A stretch of DNA of 64,000 nucleotides from Ruminococcus sp. (GCA_024697545.1 JAILFN010000067.1:1-64000), one strand, 5' to 3'. Shown: positions 27,496-36,957, numbered from the stretch's first letter. Notes: generated by a model from the letters alone, not told the origin. A program made the numbers and translations.

Positions 27496-28575
27496 ATGGC
27501 AGAAAACAACATCATCTTAACAGGTGACAGACCCACGGGGTCACTTCACTTAGGACATTTTGTAGGTTCGCTGAGCAACAGAGTCCGCTTACAGAACACA
27601 GGCAAATATGAGCCTTTCGTTATGATAGCAGACCTTCAGGCGCTTACAGACAATGCAGAGAACCCCGAAAAGATAAGACAGAACATCCTTGAAGTGACTC
27701 TCGATTACTTAGCGGTAGGGCTCGATCCCGCAAAGACCACCATCTTTGTACAGTCGCACATACCCGCACTGACCGAGCTTCCCATGTACTACTCGAACCT
27801 CGTTACCATGTCGAGACTTGAGCGCAACCCCACCATCAAGTCTGAGATCAAGATGCGTAACTTTGAGCGTTCTATCCCCGTAGGCTTTATGACCTACCCC
27901 ATCAGCCAGGCGGCAGACATCACCGCTTTCAGAGCAAAGTATGTGCCCGTCGGCGAGGATCAGCTCCCCATGCTCGAGCAGGCGCGTGAGATAGTATCCA
28001 GCTTCAACCGCATATACAACTGCGAGATACTCGTAGAGCCCGAAGCTATACTTCCCGAAAATTCAAGCTGCAACCGCCTTGTGGGCACCGACGGCAGCTC
28101 AAAGATGTCCAAATCGCTCGGCAACTGCGTTTACCTCAAGGACGACGAAAAGACCCTCAAGCAGAAGGTAATGTCCATGTACACCGACCCCGAGCACATA
28201 AACGTTTCCGACCCCGGACACCTCGAGGGCAACGCGGTATTCACCTACCTCGACGCTTTTGCCACCGACGAGCAGGTGAACGCTTTCTTCCCCGAGTATC
28301 AGACGCTCGGCGACATGAAGGAGCATTACACAAAGGGCGGTCTCGGCGATATGAAGTGCAAGAAGCTGCTCAACAGCATCATGCAGGATATGCTCAGACC
28401 CATCCGCGAAAGACGCGAGGAGTATGCAAAGGACAAGGGCGAGCTGCTCAACATACTCCGCAAGGGCACAGACCACGCCATTGAAGTTTCAAACGAAACA
28501 CTTAAACTTGTCAGAAATGCTATCGGCATAGATTATTTCAGCGACAAGGAATTCTTAGAAAAGTACGCAAAGTAA
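27496..28575 (+). CDS. trpS: Tryptophanyl-tRNA synthetase
   Basis: The 359-residue class I synthetase has the HIGH-type motif HLGH (GSLHLGHFVG) and KMSKS (SKMSKSLGN), with the TrpRS-specific GEDQLPMLEQAREI region. It charges tRNA-Trp. Its position inside the trp operon between trpE and trpGD is unusual: the Trp T-box thus controls both synthesis of tryptophan and its use. A GAGGAG site precedes the ATG. Confidence 0.96.
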   Translation: MAENNIILTGDRPTGSLHLGHFVGSLSNRVRLQNTGKYEPFVMIADLQALTDNAENPEKIRQNILEVTLDYLAVGLDPAKTTIFVQSHIPALTELPMYYSNLVTMSRLERNPTIKSEIKMRNFERSIPVGFMTYPISQAADITAFRAKYVPVGEDQLPMLEQAREIVSSFNRIYNCEILVEPEAILPENSSCNRLVGTDGSSKMSKSLGNCVYLKDDEKTLKQKVMSMYTDPEHINVSDPGHLEGNAVFTYLDAFATDEQVNAFFPEYQTLGDMKEHYTKGGLGDMKCKKLLNSIMQDMLRPIRERREEYAKDKGELLNILRKGTDHAIEVSNETLKLVRNAIGIDYFSDKEFLEKYAK

Positions 28576-28677
28576 CAAAGCAATATGTCCGAATAGATCA
28601 AGGCGCCTGATCGTTCGGTCGTTACGCGGCAAACAGCAATACGCCCGAAGCAGGCAAATAACGAAAGGACGACCACT

Positions 28678-30321
28678 ATGATACTGCTTATTGACAATTA
28701 CGACAGCTTTACTTACAACCTTTATCAGTACATCGGCGAGATGTACCGCGACATAAAGGTCGTCAGAAATGACGAGATAACCATCGAAGAGATCGAAAAG
28801 CTCTCTCCCGCTGCTATAATAATATCCCCCGGACCCGCAACGCCCGACAAGGCAGGCATCTCCGAAGAAGCTATAAAGAGGTTCTCGGGCAGCATACCGA
28901 TACTCGGCATATGTCTCGGTCATCAGGCTATCTGCGAGGTTTTCGGCGGTAAGATAATCCGCGCAAAGACGCAGCTCCACGGCAAGCAGACAAAGATAGG
29001 TCTTGATGTTACCGCCCCCATATTCTCGGGACTTCCCAAGGTGATAGAAGCGGCAAGATATCACTCTCTCATAGCAGAGCGCGAGACTCTTCCCGACACC
29101 CTTGAAGTCATCGCGGAGGACAAGGAGGGCACGGTAATGGCTGTAAGAGTCAAGGGTCAGCAGACCTACGGCTTGCAGTTCCATCCCGAATCTGTAATGA
29201 CCGAAGTCGGCAAGCGTATACTGGCGGCATTTCTGCTCGATGCAGGGCTGGATCTCAACCCGAAGGGCGTGCCTGTTATCCCCGATGCCGAAAAGAATGA
29301 GCTGAAACCGCTTATCGGAAAGGCAATGGACGGTCAGCACTTGACCAAGGAAGAGGCAAGAAAAGCCGTTGACATCATCATGAGCGGAAAGGCAACAAAC
29401 GCTCAGACGGCTGCTCTGCTGACAGCCCTTAGAATGAACATCGAGACTACCGAAGAGATCACAGGCTGCGCCCTCGGAATGCGCGGCAAGATGACCACCG
29501 TTCCACACGACGAGGAAGTGCTCGAGATAGTAGGCACGGGCGGCGACCTTGCACAGAGCTTCAATATATCAACAACATCGACCTTTATCATATCCGCACT
29601 GGGACAGCCCGTTGCAAAGCACGGCAACAGAAGCGTTTCCTCGCTCAGCGGTGCGGCTGACGTTCTTGAAAGCCTCGGCGTTAAGATCACGACGACCCCC
29701 GACGTGGCATCAGCCTGCATAAAGGAAGTCGGCATGAGCTTCCTGTTCGCACAGAGCTACCACAAAGCTATGCGATTTGTAGGACCTGTCCGCGGTCAGA
29801 TCGGCGCAAGAACGGTCTTCAACATTTTAGGACCGCTCACTAACCCCGCAAATGCGGAATACAACATCATCGGCGTTTACGAGGAGCGTCTGCTTGACAT
29901 CGTGGCTGAGGTGCTGAAAAACCTCGGCGTAAAGCACTCGCTCGTGGTATACGGCAGAGACAGGCTCGATGAGATATCTATATCTGCATCCACCGCAGTA
30001 CGCGAGATAAAGGACGGCGAGATACTCGCCTATGACATATCTCCCGAGGACGTTGGCTTAAAGCGCGGCAGCAAGGAGGATATCGTAGGCGGCAACGCGG
30101 CAGTCAATGCCGACATCACCCGCGGTATCTTAAACGGCACCATCACCGATGCAAAGCGCGATATCGTGCTGTTCAACGCAGGCGCTGCACTTTATGTATG
30201 CGGCAAGGCAAAGGACATTGCAGAGGGCGTAAAGCTCGCGCAGACCGCCATCGACGACGGCAGCGCTTACAGGCAGCTTGAAAAGCTCATTGAGTTCACC
30301 AACAGAGGACGCACAGTATGA
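28678..30321 (+). CDS. trpGD: Bifunctional anthranilate synthase component II / anthranilate phosphoribosyltransferase
   Basis: The 547-residue fusion has an N-terminal class I glutamine amidotransferase (about 1-190) with the nucleophile in GICLGHQA and the His/Glu pair in QFHPES. The C-terminal TrpD domain (about 215-547) carries VGTGGDLAQSFNISTTS, KHGNRS and GPLTNPA. TrpG supplies ammonia to TrpE; TrpD joins anthranilate to PRPP. The fusion is known from other bacteria. AAAGGA precedes the ATG, and trpC overlaps its end by four bases. Confidence 0.97.
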   Translation: MILLIDNYDSFTYNLYQYIGEMYRDIKVVRNDEITIEEIEKLSPAAIIISPGPATPDKAGISEEAIKRFSGSIPILGICLGHQAICEVFGGKIIRAKTQLHGKQTKIGLDVTAPIFSGLPKVIEAARYHSLIAERETLPDTLEVIAEDKEGTVMAVRVKGQQTYGLQFHPESVMTEVGKRILAAFLLDAGLDLNPKGVPVIPDAEKNELKPLIGKAMDGQHLTKEEARKAVDIIMSGKATNAQTAALLTALRMNIETTEEITGCALGMRGKMTTVPHDEEVLEIVGTGGDLAQSFNISTTSTFIISALGQPVAKHGNRSVSSLSGAADVLESLGVKITTTPDVASACIKEVGMSFLFAQSYHKAMRFVGPVRGQIGARTVFNILGPLTNPANAEYNIIGVYEERLLDIVAEVLKNLGVKHSLVVYGRDRLDEISISASTAVREIKDGEILAYDISPEDVGLKRGSKEDIVGGNAAVNADITRGILNGTITDAKRDIVLFNAGAALYVCGKAKDIAEGVKLAQTAIDDGSAYRQLEKLIEFTNRGRTV

Positions 30322-31106
30322 TACTTGATGAGATCGTAAAGCAGAGAAGGATACAGCTTGAAAAAGAGACCGCCCGCTGCACGCCGGGTGATATGAAAAA
30401 ACGTGCGGAAGAGCAGCTTGCAAGACGCACTCCCCTGTCGCTTGCAAAGGCACTCAGGCAGGACACCCTAAGCTGCATCTGCGAGGTCAAGAAAGCCTCG
30501 CCTTCAAAGGGGCTTATCAGACCCGACTTCCGTCCCGTTCAATTTGCAAAGGAATACGAAGCGGCAGGCGCTGATGCAATATCCTGTCTGACCGAAGAGC
30601 ATTATTTTCAGGGCAGCTCGGAATATCTGGCTGCTATCAGAAAAGAGGTCGGCATACCGATACTCCGCAAGGATTTTATCTTCGATGAGTATCAGATATT
30701 TGAAGCGGCAGCCCTCGGCGCAGACGCGGTACTTCTCATAGCTGCGGTGCTGGACACGGGCGACTTCGACAGACTGTACGCTCTTGCACATTCGCTCGGA
30801 CTCAGCGTTCTGGGCGAGATGCACACGGTCGAAGAAATGCAAGAATACGCTTTCGGCAAGGAGGATATGGTGATAGGTGTCAACAACCGAAACCTCAAGA
30901 CCTTTGAGGTGAGCCTTGACACCGTTGCAAAACTCAGACCATATGCCCCCGAAAGCGCGGTGTTCGTATCGGAAAGCGGTATCAAGACAAACGAAGACAT
31001 GAAAATGGTACGCTCACTCGGAGCGGACGCGGTGCTTATCGGCGAAACGCTGATGCGTGCCGAAAGCATCACGGATGAATTACATAAACTGAGAGAAGGT
31101 ATATAA
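30318..31106 (+). CDS. trpC: Indole-3-glycerol phosphate synthase
   Basis: The 262-residue TIM barrel carries CEVKKASPSKG, ADAISCLTEEHYFQGS, LRKDFI and VNNRNL, all typical of IGPS. It closes CdRP to indole-3-glycerol phosphate. The length fits IGPS alone, with no fused TrpF domain as in E. coli. The ATGA overlap with trpGD indicates coupling, and trpB starts directly after its stop. Confidence 0.97.
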   Translation: MILDEIVKQRRIQLEKETARCTPGDMKKRAEEQLARRTPLSLAKALRQDTLSCICEVKKASPSKGLIRPDFRPVQFAKEYEAAGADAISCLTEEHYFQGSSEYLAAIRKEVGIPILRKDFIFDEYQIFEAAALGADAVLLIAAVLDTGDFDRLYALAHSLGLSVLGEMHTVEEMQEYAFGKEDMVIGVNNRNLKTFEVSLDTVAKLRPYAPESAVFVSESGIKTNEDMKMVRSLGADAVLIGETLMRAESITDELHKLREGI

Positions 31107-32297
31107 ATGGGCAAAGTAGGAAGATTTGGCGAGTACGGCGGACAGTATGTCCCCGAGACCGTCATGAATGCCGTCCACGAGCTTGAGGCGGCTTACGACA
31201 AATACAAGGACGACCCCGACTTCATCGCAGAGCTGAAGGCTCTTTACCGCGATTACGCAGGCAGACCGTCCATGCTCTATTACGCAGACAAGATGACAAA
31301 GGATCTCGGCGGCGCTAAGATATACATCAAGCGCGAGGATCTGAATCACACGGGTTCGCACAAACTCAACAACGTGCTGGGTCAGATACTTCTCGCAAAG
31401 CGCATGGGCAAGAAGCGTATAATCGCAGAGACAGGTGCAGGTCAGCACGGTGTTGCGACCGCTACCGCCTGTGCTCTGTTCGGGCTGGAGTGCGAGGTAT
31501 ATATGGGAGCCGAGGACTGCAAGCGTCAGTCGCTCAACGTTTACAGAATGAACCTGCTCGGCGCTAAGGTAACTCCCGTTGCAAGCGGCACCTCTACCCT
31601 CAAAGACGCCATCAACGAGGCTATGCGCGACTGGTGCTCAAATATCGAGACCACCTTCTATTGCATCGGCTCGGTAATGGGCCCGCACCCCTATCCTACG
31701 ATGGTTCGCGATTTCCAGAAGATAATTTCCGAGGAAATAAAGGATCAGCTGCGTGAGCGTGAGGGCAGACTTCCCGACTGCGTTGTCGCCTGCGTAGGCG
31801 GCGGCTCAAACGCAATGGGCGCATTTTACAACTTCATCGAGGACAAGAGCGTGCGTCTTGTAGGCGCTGAAGCTGCGGGCAGGGGCATAGATACCCCCGA
31901 CACCGCCGCTACCATGGCACTCGGAACTATGGGCATTTTCCACGGCATGAAGAGCGTTTTCCTGCAGGACGAATACGGTCAGATAGCTCCCGTATATTCC
32001 ATTTCCGCAGGACTCGACTACCCGGGCGTAGGACCCGAGCACACCTACCTCCGCGACACGGGCAGGGCTGAATATGTGCCTGTTACCGATGAAGAAGCGG
32101 TATGCGCTTTTGAGTATCTCTCAAAGACCGAGGGCATAATCCCCGCGATAGAATCCAGCCACGCTGTTGCGGCTGCACTGAAAATAGCTCCCGCTATGGG
32201 CAAGGATCAGATACTGGTCATAAACCTTTCGGGACGCGGAGACAAGGACGTTTATTCCATAGCAAGATACAGGGGGGTAGATCTCGTTGAAGAATAG
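31107..32297 (+). CDS. trpB: Tryptophan synthase beta subunit
   Basis: The 396-residue PLP enzyme has the Schiff-base Lys in [15 protein letters not shown], the phosphate-binding GGGSNAMG, and [13 protein letters not shown]. It joins indole and serine to tryptophan, with indole channelled from TrpA. It is the common TrpB1 type. GAGAAGG precedes the ATG, and the trpC stop codon is immediately upstream. Confidence 0.97.
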   Translation: MGKVGRFGEYGGQYVPETVMNAVHELEAAYDKYKDDPDFIAELKALYRDYAGRPSMLYYADKMTKDLGGAKIYIKREDLNHTGSHKLNNVLGQILLAKRMGKKRIIAETGAGQHGVATATACALFGLECEVYMGAEDCKRQSLNVYRMNLLGAKVTPVASGTSTLKDAINEAMRDWCSNIETTFYCIGSVMGPHPYPTMVRDFQKIISEEIKDQLREREGRLPDCVVACVGGGSNAMGAFYNFIEDKSVRLVGAEAAGRGIDTPDTAATMALGTMGIFHGMKSVFLQDEYGQIAPVYSISAGLDYPGVGPEHTYLRDTGRAEYVPVTDEEAVCAFEYLSKTEGIIPAIESSHAVAAALKIAPAMGKDQILVINLSGRGDKDVYSIARYRGVDLVEE

Positions 32298-33072
32298 GAT
32301 CGACAGCTGCTTTGAGCAGCTTAAAGCAAAGGGTGAAAAGGCGCTGATAACATTCGTGACAGCAGGCGATCCCGATATGGAGACCACCGAAAAGCTGGTT
32401 CTCGAAATGTTCGACAAGGGCGCGGATATAATAGAACTCGGTGTTCCCTTCTCCGACCCCATCGCAGAGGGCAAGACGATACAGCTGGCTTCTCAGCGTT
32501 CACTCAGAGGCGGCACGACCCTCGACAAGATATTCGATATGGTCAGGAGCCTTCGCACAAAGACCGATAAGCCGCTGCTTCTCATGATGTATGTAAACAC
32601 GATATTCAAGTACGGCACCGAGCGCTTCTTCAAGAACTGCGCCGAGCTGAGCATAGACGGCGTTATCGTGCCCGACCTTCCCTTTGAGGAGCGCGATGAG
32701 ATACAGCCCGCTGCCGACAAGTACGGCATTTACAACATAAACCTCGTATCCCCGACCTCCGCCGACCGCGTCAGCATGATCGCGAAAGAGTCAAAGGGAT
32801 TCCTCTATGTTGTATCCTCACTCGGCGTTACGGGTACCAGAAGCGAGATCACGACCGATTTCTCAACTCTGCTGGCACCGCTCAAGGACTTTGACGTTCC
32901 CGCCTGCATAGGCTTCGGCATATCCGATCCCGAGCAGGCAAAGAAGATGTCCGAGTTCTCTAACGGCGTTATCGTCGGAAGTGCGATCGTCAACAAGGTC
33001 GCAGATAACGGCAGAGACTCGATACCTGTCGTAGGCGAGTTCGTTGCTGCTCTCAAAGCACCGCTCAGATAA
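32287..33072 (+). CDS. trpA: Tryptophan synthase alpha subunit
   Basis: The 261-residue TIM barrel has the catalytic Glu in ELGVPFSDP and Asp in VPDLPFEE, plus the late phosphate-binding GFGISDPEQ. It splits indole-3-glycerol phosphate to indole and glyceraldehyde-3-phosphate. The start is a TTG inside the end of trpB (11-bp overlap), with AGGGGGG about 9 nt upstream. It is the last trp gene; a strong terminator follows. Confidence 0.96.
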   Translation: MKNRIDSCFEQLKAKGEKALITFVTAGDPDMETTEKLVLEMFDKGADIIELGVPFSDPIAEGKTIQLASQRSLRGGTTLDKIFDMVRSLRTKTDKPLLLMMYVNTIFKYGTERFFKNCAELSIDGVIVPDLPFEERDEIQPAADKYGIYNINLVSPTSADRVSMIAKESKGFLYVVSSLGVTGTRSEITTDFSTLLAPLKDFDVPACIGFGISDPEQAKKMSEFSNGVIVGSAIVNKVADNGRDSIPVVGEFVAALKAPLR

Positions 33073-33100
33073 GATCTTTTATATTTTCCAATACAACAAA

Positions 33101-33148
33101 AGCACCGCTTCGGTCTACTGTTCCCGAAGCGGTGCTCTTGTTTTGTTG
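33101..33148 (+). terminator. Terminator of the trp operon
   Basis: AGCACCGCTTCGG pairs with CCGAAGCGGTGCT (13 bp), followed by CTTGTTTTGTTG. Confidence 0.85.
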
Positions 33149-33204
33149 TTTCTCTTTCTCTATATATTATCCATCATATTTACTGCGAAGGTTTGAAGAT
33201 CTTA

Positions 33205-34734
33205 TCAGTATGCCGGTGCGGGTTCTTCGCTCATCGGCACTTCTTCCTCATAGACACCGTCGTCGTAGTTGTCGTAGTCATTGTAATCAGTATAGCTTAT
33301 GTTGACAGGTATACCGAGCTCCTTTAGCTCTGCGAAAAGCTGTTCGACATCTTCGTTGCTCATGAGAATATGCTGATCTAACGTCGTTCTCTCTAATGTG
33401 TATTCGCTGCCGTCTTCCATACGCTTGTACTGCTTACAGCTCTCAACCTTAACCATATTAAAGCTAGAAGAATCAGTATCACCGTCCCTGACCCTGCCGT
33501 AAGCATCGCCGCTTACCAGTCCGAAGAATCGGTCTGCGGTCTTTGCAGTGTAGCCGTACTTGCGGCATATCTTTATGACCTCACGCATCTGCTCATCGGA
33601 AAGCTCACCGAAATCAGTCTGTACCTCATAGTCAACAGTACCACGGACATCATCGAGGACATAGGTGTATATGCGTATGTCGTTGTTAGCCATGCTGCGG
33701 ATAGGCATATAGTCGTAGATGCCGAAGCCGTCGGTCAGGAAGCCGGCGAAAACTATCGCCATGAATACTGCCGAAGTAGCAGCCAGCTTCAGGAGCCAGA
33801 AAGCTATACGCTTGGGGTTTATCTTTGCGCGGATAACGATTATATTTATCACAAGATAGATTATTGCGGTCAGTATAACTCCTACCTTCATGGCGCTGCT
33901 GCAAATGAAAGCGGAATAAACGGTGAATACTCCGAGTACCATAATGATCTCATAGAAGAGCTTGACCGCGATGGGGTCACCTACCGAGGAAGCGTCGCGG
34001 CGCTTGAAGGTGAGGTATGCAGCTGCGAACAGAGCACAGGATATCAGTATGCTTATTATCTGAGGCAGGATCATATCGCTCGGGCTATTGGCATCTTCAG
34101 CTGCCAACACGGCGGAAAAAGTCCAGTACTTGATAAATTCGGGAACATCGCTCATGCCGCCGAAGGCGTTCGCTATCTGGTAATACATAACGCCGGGTGC
34201 TACCGAAATGCAGCCCATAGCGATGATCGAGAAGTAAACGCTCTCTGCCAGCGCACCGCAGCAGGTGGTGCAGAACACCGTTACCGAGTCTATAAACAGG
34301 GTAATGCCAAGTGCTATCATGTATATGGCAACAACGTCCGGAATGCGTATATTATCTAAAAATCCTTCAGAAAAGCCGTTTGAGATATACATTCCTGCCA
34401 GACCTAAAAATCCATAGCCCATCATGGGGAATATGTGTATATAAGCCAGTGTGAGCAGGCGTGAGAAGTATCTTTCAAGATTGCTCATCGGCAGCGAAAG
34501 CTTTACATCGCAAAGCTGAGAGTTCGTCATCTCACGGAATACATTGACGCTTGCGATGATGCCTATGGCTCCGCCCACGCAGAACAGGAACATACCCAGC
34601 ACCATCAAGCCTTCATTGTCTACCATCCAGAGCAGCAGGGTAGCTGCTGCAAGCATGATATTCATTATCATCAGTATCTTTTTATGTGTACGCACTTCGG
34701 CTAATGCCGTGCGGTTTATCTTATTTAAGCTCAT
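33205..34734 (-). CDS. ABC transporter permease (ABC-2-like)
   Basis: From the ATG at 34734 the protein has 509 residues: about seven or eight transmembrane helices in the first 380 residues, a soluble region with DVRGTVDYEVQTDFGEL, and an acidic tail rich in Tyr, Asp and Glu. It is the membrane partner of the ATPase directly upstream, whose 3' end it overlaps by 14 bp; an ATG at 34743 is the alternative start. Together with a YtrA-type GntR repressor this layout resembles ABC systems induced by cell-envelope-active compounds. The substrate is unknown. Confidence 0.85.
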   Translation of the reverse strand: MSLNKINRTALAEVRTHKKILMIMNIMLAAATLLLWMVDNEGLMVLGMFLFCVGGAIGIIASVNVFREMTNSQLCDVKLSLPMSNLERYFSRLLTLAYIHIFPMMGYGFLGLAGMYISNGFSEGFLDNIRIPDVVAIYMIALGITLFIDSVTVFCTTCCGALAESVYFSIIAMGCISVAPGVMYYQIANAFGGMSDVPEFIKYWTFSAVLAAEDANSPSDMILPQIISILISCALFAAAYLTFKRRDASSVGDPIAVKLFYEIIMVLGVFTVYSAFICSSAMKVGVILTAIIYLVINIIVIRAKINPKRIAFWLLKLAATSAVFMAIVFAGFLTDGFGIYDYMPIRSMANNDIRIYTYVLDDVRGTVDYEVQTDFGELSDEQMREVIKICRKYGYTAKTADRFFGLVSGDAYGRVRDGDTDSSSFNMVKVESCKQYKRMEDGSEYTLERTTLDQHILMSNEDVEQLFAELKELGIPVNISYTDYNDYDNYDDGVYEEEVPMSEEPAPAY

Positions 34735-35650
34735 TGTTGCCATAGCCCCTTGCCTCCAGTTCGTAAATGAAAATCTCCTCAAGCGTAAGCGGTATAAGCT
34801 CGGTTATGTCTGTCTTTATTGCCGAAAGCTTACGCATTATGTCTTCTTCGGTTCCGCGGACTACCGCCTGTATAACGCTTCCCTGTGAGGTGTACTGCAT
34901 TATCTCGAGCCCCAGATCTTCAAGCTCCTTGCGGGCAACGGGAGCGCCGGAGCGTGCAAGCTGTATCTTTCTGAAGCCGCCCTGGATCTCATCTATCTCA
35001 CCCGAGAAAACAAGCTTGCCCTTGTGGATGAGCATCGCTCTGTCGCAAAGCTCGTTTATCTCGGCAACGTTGTGGCTTGAAACGATAAGCGTTGCCTGAC
35101 GGTCGAGCATCTCGTCCACTATCATATTCTTGATGACCTTACGCATAGCGGGGTCAAGTCCGTCAAATGCCTCGTCCAGCATGATGTACTTTGTCATGCA
35201 GCTGAGTCCGATAATAACTATCGACTGACGCTTCATTCCCTTTGAGAACTCAGCAAGGCGCTTGTCGGTGGGAAGTCCGAGCTTCTTTGTAAGCCTGTCG
35301 AAGGTCTCATCGGAGAATGTGGTATAATAGCTCTTGTAATACTTGCGAAGCCCGTCGAGGGTAAAGGTAGTGAACTGCACAGTCTCATCGTTTACGAAGA
35401 AGATATCTCCCTTTGCCTGAGGGTCATCGTAGACCTCTCTGCCGTCTATCTTAATGCTTCCCTGCTCTGTCCTGTACACACCGCAGAGCATACGCATAAG
35501 GGTAGATTTGCCTGCGCCGTTGGAGCCCAGAAAACCGTATATGCAGCCCTCGGGTATCGTTATACTGATATCATCGACTGCCTTGAAGCCCTCTCCGCCC
35601 GAGAAGCCCTTCTGCTTGAAAACCATTGACACGTTCTGTATCTCTATCAT
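34721..35650 (-). CDS. ABC transporter ATP-binding protein
   Basis: The 309-residue ATPase has Walker A GSNGAGKST (about 38), a signature variant FSKGMKRQ in place of LSGGQ, Walker B IMLDEAFDGLDP and the H-loop SSHN. A C-terminal extension of about 90 residues is typical of CcmA/YtrB-like ATPases that pair with ABC-2 permeases. It overlaps both neighbours by a few bases: gntR upstream (ATGA) and the permease downstream. Confidence 0.93.
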   Translation of the reverse strand: MIEIQNVSMVFKQKGFSGGEGFKAVDDISITIPEGCIYGFLGSNGAGKSTLMRMLCGVYRTEQGSIKIDGREVYDDPQAKGDIFFVNDETVQFTTFTLDGLRKYYKSYYTTFSDETFDRLTKKLGLPTDKRLAEFSKGMKRQSIVIIGLSCMTKYIMLDEAFDGLDPAMRKVIKNMIVDEMLDRQATLIVSSHNVAEINELCDRAMLIHKGKLVFSGEIDEIQGGFRKIQLARSGAPVARKELEDLGLEIMQYTSQGSVIQAVVRGTEEDIMRKLSAIKTDITELIPLTLEEIFIYELEARGYGNNELK

Positions 35651-36021
35651 TCCGACGCGCCTCCTTTGACCTGTTTATCCATATCTTTTACTATCTCTAT
35701 CAGTGTCTCGGCTGTGACCCCTGCTGCCAGAAGTTCCTTTGTCTTCTGCTCAAAATCGTTTGTCATTCGTTTATCCGCCTTTCCGTCATGCTTAGCCACA
35801 AAGCAGCCCTTGCCCGCCACGGAATAGATTATCCCGTCACGCTCCAGCATACCGTAAGCCTTTGCAACAGTGTTTGGGTTTAGCCCAAGCTCCTTTGCCA
35901 AGGCTCTTGCCGCGGGTATCCTGTCGTTCTCTTTATAGACCCCGCGTGATATCTCGGCGCAGATACCATGACATATCTGCTCGTATATCGGGCTTCTGCC
36001 TGTTACATCTATGGTTATCAT
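35647..36021 (-). CDS. GntR-family regulator, YtrA subfamily
   Basis: The 124-residue protein has an N-terminal winged helix (PIYEQICHGICAEISRG, IPAARALAKELGLNPNTVAKAYGMLERDG) and only a short C-terminal helical tail, the hallmark of YtrA-type GntR repressors. It precedes and overlaps its ABC transporter genes. AGGAGG stands 6 nt before the ATG. The likely target is the inverted repeat AAGTGTACTA-N7-TAGTACACTT at the operon promoter 660 bp upstream. Confidence 0.92.
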   Translation of the reverse strand: MITIDVTGRSPIYEQICHGICAEISRGVYKENDRIPAARALAKELGLNPNTVAKAYGMLERDGIIYSVAGKGCFVAKHDGKADKRMTNDFEQKTKELLAAGVTAETLIEIVKDMDKQVKGGASE

Positions 36022-36119
36022 CAGTAACCTCCTTCTGAAATGATCTGTAGTCTCTTTTCTTTTGTTTTACACGTTTTCGTTTTTCTCTCTTGTATTCGCG
36101 GTACCTTTCGGCATCGTAT

Positions 36120-36156
36120 GCCCTGCTGCCGATCTTTTTTTCTACGGCAGCGGGGC
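36120..36156. other. Hairpin between the 34-aa gene and gntR
   Basis: CCCTGCTGCCG and CGGCAGCGGGG pair (one wobble) around a 13-nt loop. No T-run follows on either strand. It may set relative expression or mRNA stability inside the operon. Confidence 0.4.
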
Positions 36157-36176
36157 GATGGTTTTGCTGTCAGCCG

Positions 36177-36281
36177 TCAGACGATTATGCCGTTGAGGGC
36201 GACCAGTGCAGCTGTTCCCGCAACTGCGAGCATTGACATTACCATACGGAACATCGTCCTGTCGAGATCATCTTCTTTCAT
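36177..36281 (-). CDS. 34-residue membrane peptide
   Basis: Not in the ORF track. ATG at 36281 is preceded by AAAGGAG at a spacing of about 9 nt. The peptide begins MKEDDLDR and continues as one hydrophobic helix (MVMSMLAVAGTAALVAL) to the TGA at 36177. It lies between the 102-aa gene and gntR on the same strand. A small membrane subunit or regulator of the ABC system is possible. Evidence is the ribosome site, the clean charge/helix layout and the operon position. Confidence 0.6.
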   Translation of the reverse strand: MKEDDLDRTMFRMVMSMLAVAGTAALVALNGIIV

Positions 36282-36338
36282 TTTGTTTTTCTCCTTTCTT
36301 TTGTTCTGCACATTCTTTATTCATTTGTACCGCAGCAC

Positions 36339-36647
36339 TCACTCGGTCGGTATCATCACGAGACCGCTGAACACGCCTCTCTGTCTGTGGCTGTGATATT
36401 TGAAGCCCGAAGCACGTTTACTTTTGTCAGCCTCCTCCAACAGCGGAGATTTGATAACATCCGAAAGATCGGGGGCATTCTGCTGTCTTTCTTCCCTGAG
36501 CTTCAATACACGCCGCGCGATCGGCTCGTCTATGTATTTCTCTCTGCAATGCACGACTGCGGCGTTTATCCTTCCGCCAAAAACTGCAAGCGTTACAGCC
36601 AGCAGCGCTGTTACAACGGCGATAAGTCTTTTGCTTTTCAGGTCCAT
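36339..36647 (-). CDS. Small membrane-anchored protein, first gene of the GntR/ABC operon
   Basis: The 102-residue protein has an N-terminal helix (LIAVVTALLAVTLAVFGG) after a basic start, followed by a charged, Arg- and Glu-rich soluble region. No family recognised. AAGGGGG stands about 6 nt before the ATG, and the probable GntR operator and promoter are directly upstream, so it should be the most proximal gene induced when the repressor is released. Confidence 0.7.
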   Translation of the reverse strand: MDLKSKRLIAVVTALLAVTLAVFGGRINAAVVHCREKYIDEPIARRVLKLREERQQNAPDLSDVIKSPLLEEADKSKRASGFKYHSHRQRGVFSGLVMIPTE

Positions 36648-36682
36648 ATCTTTGCCCCCTTACGGTGTGTACCGTGTGTATC

Positions 36683-36709
36683 AAGTGTACTATGTGTTGT
36701 AGTACACTT
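36683..36709. promoter_or_regulatory. Probable GntR (YtrA-type) operator
   Basis: AAGTGTACTA and TAGTACACTT are a perfect 10-bp inverted repeat separated by 7 bp. It lies 3 bp past the -10 box of the minus-strand promoter and so covers the start of transcription, as expected for a repressor site. Confidence 0.7.
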
Positions 36710-36711
36710 AG

Positions 36712-36740
36712 ATTATATAATACACGCCCCTGTTTGTCAA
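36712..36740 (-). promoter_or_regulatory. Sigma-A promoter for the GntR/ABC operon
   Basis: TTGACA, 17 bp, TATAAT on the minus strand, a full consensus promoter. It drives the 102-aa gene and probably everything down to the permease. The 310-bp gap 36648-36957 otherwise holds only the operator and the divergent promoter at 36844. Confidence 0.85.
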
Positions 36741-36843
36741 TACATTCACTTAAATTTTGGCAGTATGCACAATTTGATATATGCAGTTTAGTGGAGCTTG
36801 CACAATCGGATATTTCGCAAATGTGAAAAATAACTGCTATATA

Positions 36844-36872
36844 TTGACTTGCGTCATGAAATGTATTATAAT
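36844..36872 (+). promoter_or_regulatory. Sigma-A promoter for the cohesin-like gene
   Basis: TTGACT, 17 bp, TATAAT. The leader of about 75 nt contains a small hairpin (GGCG/CGCC near 36891) and an AGAGG ribosome site. Confidence 0.75.
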
Positions 36873-36957
36873 TGTAGAATAGATAAACTGGCGGCAGAGC
36901 GCCGTTTTCACGCTTTGCCGATCAGACGGAGACAGCATTTTTCAGAGAGGTTGTAAT

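Noticed and set aside
36885-36957. Riboswitch in the cohesin gene leader
   Set aside because: Only a small GGCG/CGCC hairpin is visible; too little structure to claim one.
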